Part shown: positions 60,255 through 64,000 of the stretch, in pieces
How the letters are laid out: the number at the start of each line of letters is the position of its first letter
Position numbering within the stretch: position 1 is the first letter of the stretch
Assembly: GCA_963922205.1 (NCBI GenBank)
Contig: CAWUHX010000014.1
Span: forward strand, 990,001-1,054,000
Length of the DNA: 64,000 nt
DNA from: Romanomermis culicivorax
Taxonomy: Eukaryota > Nematoda > Enoplea > Mermithida > Mermithidae
Reading direction: 5' to 3'
The notes under the pieces: model-generated
The model's database searches: none
Told to the model about the DNA's origin: nothing
Seen by the model: only the letters and a program-made list of their open reading frames with translations
Made by a program: the position numbers and the translations under genes

Positions 60255-61314
60255 CAGGCCCGTAACTAGGGGGAATAGGGGGAATTCCCCCTGAAATGAA
60301 ATCCGAAAAAAAATTTTTAGCGTATCTGATCGAGCGCATGTATGTGAACAAGTGACTACTCTTGGCACCTGTGAATTTTTTTCTATTCCTTTGTTGAATC
60401 ATAAAAATGAAGGGTTAAAGGTACAAATATTATATTTTATAATAAAATTTGCGTGTCTAACAGTGTAATGCATTTGTTGAATATTGATTGACTTTCATTT
60501 CGCTGTTTCCTACATAATATTACAGTTTTTCTTGCTGTACATATTTTATAATTTGCATTGGATGTATAGTATAGGTTGAAGTTCATGAAAATTTTTTCGG
60601 GATTGTTTCAACTTTTGAATCTAATACAATATGAAGCGTATCACTAGCTATTTTACATCTTCAAATTTAAACAACAAACGTCAATGTGTAGCATCAAATT
60701 CAGCTTCTTCACGTGAATCTAGTGCTGCGAATGATTCTCAAAAACCTTCAGAATCAACAGGTTAGTTAGAATAAAATTGTATCATCGTTCTAATGAGTTA
60801 AAATTTATTTAAATACTAATCTAGTTGTAACACTAGCCTCAACTACAGCTTCTACCGAATCGTTGACGCCAGCAGACCTCTCAGTAGCATCATCAGCAGG
60901 TTAGTTCGATTCAAACAATAAATTCAATGCACAATGAATTATAATTTTGAATTCAGAAAATGAAGAAATAACTGTCTGAGAAAATGAAACCAACGCCAAC
61001 GCTCTACTGATCAATATTCCAGCTGCATTGAAACCACAACTGTTGTCAAAATATGCCAATAAATTTTGATCTTGAGTTTTCTCAATTATGTATTTTAAAT
61101 ATAGCGTTTTAAGAAATTTTTCGAGCACTAACAGTGCTAAAAATGGATTTTTCCTGGGGCTTTGCCCAGACCCCACCAGGGGGCGCTCAGGCGCGCCACC
61201 CTGGACCCCTCAGCCCACTGGTCGGTCGCTGGGCGACCTTTATTGGCCGAGTTTTGAGTAAGTCAAAACATTTTGGGGATTCCCCCCTGAAAAAAATTCC
61301 TAGTTATGGGCCTG
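60255..61314 (+). mobile_element. 1060-bp hAT element retaining the first transposase exons
   Basis: Terminal inverted repeats CAGGCCCGTAACTAGG / CCTAGTTATGGGCCTG. The 8-bp target duplication is GCTATAGA / GGTATAGA (7 of 8). From 60631 the sequence MKRITSYFTSSNLNNKRQ with a Ser-rich continuation, a GT-AG intron (about 60761-60824), a second Ser/Thr exon and a third soon hitting TGA resemble the N-terminus of ZMYM1-like hAT transposases. The zinc finger and RNase H-like core are missing. The end has the GGGGCTTTGCCC-type GC-rich block usual for these elements. Confidence 0.82.
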
Positions 61315-61369
61315 GGTATAGACAATGTAGGCTTGCTAGTTTTTTCGTGTAAGATATATACAACCAGCA

Positions 61370-62099
61370 TGCATGCGATAGTGTAAATATAAATAAATGT
61401 AAAATAAATAAACCTAAAATTTGCTCTAAAGTAAACTGAACCATAGTGTATTGCCAGTCATTTACCTAACCGTTAGACTGAGGCTCAAGGTGGAGCAGAG
61501 TAATGCCACATTGGGGGATGTAGCACCCTTCTCATTAGGCATCTTTAAAATTAAGTCCATTCTGATAGTTGTGCAAGGAGTGTACATGTCCATAGTTGGG
61601 GGCTTCTTTGCCTTTACTGGTTTACACATCCAAGTTTACACTTTGATAGGCGCAGTGCCAAAAATATTTTTTATGGCAGCTGGCTGGGGGTTGGAGGCCA
61701 GAAAACATGTGCGTGCATGATCCTTGAGCTGGGCATAGTTGGCAGCTTTTTTAGGACCTCAATCCGACCATCCGCACCTTCCCACAGACCCCAATCCAGC
61801 CATCTGGACCTGTGGTCGAGATAACTTAAATCTGGATTTTTTTCCAATTCTGGATCACAGATTGCCTTGATATGCTGTATTTTTAATCAGAATCAAAGCT
61901 TCTGATTTGTTGAAATTTATCATTGCCAGGCGAAAGTAGAAAAAAACTGATTTAGGTCCAAAAATTTTGCTCTGAATCAAATATTTGATCTGTAGGATGA
62001 AAGTACACATCAGGAAAAAAATTGCGACAAATTTTGATCTAGATCAAAAACGCTGATCCATATCAAAAAGTTTGGATTTGGATCAAAAATATATCATGT
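61370..62099. other. No gene seen; GATCAAAA words
   Basis: 61440-61800 contains an 89-codon frame without a recognised motif. 61800-62095 has repeated TCTGGATT, GATCAAA and TGATCTAGATCAAA words. No partner elsewhere in the window. Confidence 0.35.
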
Positions 62100-62640
62100 T
62101 AGGCTGCTGTGGGTGAAGAATGCTGTGACCGGCCTTTGGGTTTAGACAAAGGAAGTTGCAACAGTTCTGACCACAGGCTAATAAAAACAATAAACTAAAA
62201 ACTCTCTCACATGTTTCACCAAATACTCGCCAGTACTTCACCAAACCTCAGGCAGAACACCTTGGCATGTACCTCAAGAGATCCCACCCAAGTCTCCAAT
62301 CCTAAACTTATGAAATCCTTCAATATGCTCACAAAATCATACAAGTTACTGGTCCAACTTGTATTGGGTATGCCACGGGCGACGCCATACAAAATAATAA
62401 TAAAAAATAATTATAAGTAGGACGAATGACGGCGATGCTCCCAATAATAAACATCATATTTTTCACACTGACAAATAAACACAAAATCCGCGAAACAGTG
62501 GCTGCATCTCTCTATGCAAATTTTTTTTTCTTTTTTGCCACTTTTTGCCACGTCCTTCCGCCTGTGCACCCATGCCGGAAGCTGAACACATGCACCTGTG
62601 ACAACCCCGACAATCACTTTAAAGCAATCTGTGGTCTAAA
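62100..62640 (+). repeat. Dispersed repeat family A (diverged, longest member)
   Basis: GGCTGCTGTGGGTGAAGAAT ... TTGCAACAGTTCTGACCACA ... CACATGCACCTGTGACAACC. Aligns with 51060-51500 and 25925-26370. Confidence 0.55.
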
Positions 62641-63136
62641 TATGGAAAAAAATCAGTTTTCCATGCATCAATCCAGATCGGGATCTGTGGGTTTGATGGC
62701 GATCCAGATAAATAGTTGTAAAACCAACTTCAAAAACCTTAGTTTGCTTACGCTGATTCTTGATCCCCATAAATGTTTAACTCATCAAATCCGGATCCGC
62801 GATCTGCAGGTGGATCTGTGTTTTATGTTCACTTTCATTCAGGTATCTAGTGTTATACTGCAGAGAATTGCATACACTGTACAGATTGAAGTTACCAGAA
62901 CTGCAAAACTTACTCCACAAAAGAACTCCTTGTGAGACCAATAAGTGCACTAAACCGCAATGCACTTGTGGATTGCGACCTGCAAAATTTTTTCTGGTTT
63001 CCCGTGATTTGCGGGCAGCAATTTTTGAAAGCCACGAAAATATGTACATGGGCCGCACTGCTTTTGGCCCGTTGGGGCTAAGCCTGAGCATGTTCAAAAA
63101 CTAGCTAGGGCAGGTTGCCTATACATATATGCTGTA

Positions 63137-64000
63137 TAATTCTCAAAAGTTTAGGACACCCCATGATTTTATGCGTTTTTATTTAATTGCAAGGATTGTA
63201 TGCCTTTTTTATGAGAACATAACAATAAGTAAATATAATTTGATGACACTTCTATATCCAATAATGAAATTAAAACATAATCGGGTATCCTTTAGTAGTT
63301 ATTACAGCTTTCATTCCATCAGGCATCAAACTAATCAATCATTGACATTCTGCAACAGTTATAGAAACCAAACATGATTAAGTTTTTCAACCATTTCTGC
63401 ACGACTTCTGGCCTGGAAACCACTTTTGAATATTTTGTTCTTCAGAATTAACCAACGGTTTTCAATTGGATTTAAGTCTGGTGATTGAGGCGCCCAAAAT
63501 AGCAGGGGATGTACCGGTTGCAATGAAGTAATTTTCAATAATTTTTGCCTTGTGTTTGGGATCATTATCTTGTTGGAAATAGAAATATTCCAAAGGCTTA
63601 GAGAGACATTTTTGAAGTGATTCGAACAAATTAGTGTTTAATGACTCGATATAAGCTAATGTGGTGAATTTAGGATGACTTCTAAGTTGCTCTAACTTCT
63701 AAGTTGTCCATGCCATTCCAGCCAAATGCGACCAAACTAAAATGTTACCTCCACCTCCATGTTTTCCTGTACCTAGTAGGCAATCCAAATTAAAATCTTA
63801 AAACATTCAACAACACGACGATGAACACCTTAGACTTTTGTGAGAAATACAACACAGCGCTTCCTTTAAAAGAATGCTCACACAGTTTTGTCCTGAAATA
63901 AAAAATTGCAATACTCAAGTTTTGATTCATCTGAAAATAAAACTTGACTCCAATCTTCAGCCTTCCAATGCACATGTTCACGAGCAAAATTTAAGCACTT
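63137..64000 (-). mobile_element. Tc1-like transposon, transposase frameshifted, runs off the window
   Basis: On the minus strand: REHVHWKAEDWSQVLFSDES (near 63960-63920, first Asp), GGGNILVWSHL, FQQDNDPKHKAKI (near 63590, second Asp) and APQSPDLNPIENRW (near 63490, Glu). These are the DDE residues of Tc1 transposases. Frames change between the second Asp and the Glu block, and near 63870 a stop interrupts, so it is inactive. The end facing 63137 reads TCTCAAAAGTTTAGGACACC next to TATA, as in Tc1 inverted repeats inserted at TA. The N-terminal half lies beyond 64000. Confidence 0.85.

Noticed and set aside
1-64000. CRISPR array or bacterial operon
   Set aside because: Tandem repeats here have no regular unique spacers, and introns plus transposon types show animal nuclear DNA.

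Overview
The window is nuclear DNA of an animal, most likely an arthropod or other invertebrate. It is AT-rich, its genes are split into short exons by GT-AG introns, it has AATAAA signals, and most of it consists of transposon remains (Polinton, LINE, DIRS, hAT, PIF/Harbinger, piggyBac, Tc1, SINEs, fold-back elements). I cannot name the species. No bacterial-style genes, rRNA or CRISPR array are present.

Layout. 1-7996 is a contig end that repeats 18169-26156. It stops at a 100-N gap (7997-8096), and the next bases are a SMART cDNA primer sequence (8097-8120). I therefore read the first copy mainly as an assembly artefact. 8121-17000 holds a gag-like minus-strand remnant, a repeat-built element with a 95-bp array (G1/J1) and a decayed LINE. 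17056-20203 is a broken, intron-bearing Polinton DNA polymerase B. 20204-29868 and 34201-43437 are two genuine diverged copies of a segment of about 9.5 kb. Each carries an intact five-exon gene for a secreted protein of 123 residues that I do not recognise. Between them lie a DIRS retrotransposon remnant, a diverged relic of the same segment and a minisatellite. 43554-58579 is a long astacin-like (M12A) gene whose zinc site HExxHxxGxxH reads RQLVLVLGMNP, so it should encode a pseudoprotease. Its introns are packed with nested elements. 58830-64000 is repeats: a tRNA-derived SINE, a short hAT element with a target duplication, a dispersed repeat and a Tc1 transposase running off the window.

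How it fits together. The two working gene systems I can support are the duplicated small secreted protein and the adjacent inactive astacin, which is also expected to be secreted. Nothing in the sequence proves that they work together. The repeats give a relative history. The segmental duplication came first, then a 373-bp MITE entered one copy and a 595-bp piggyBac-type element entered the other. Several repeats show nested insertion with target duplications.
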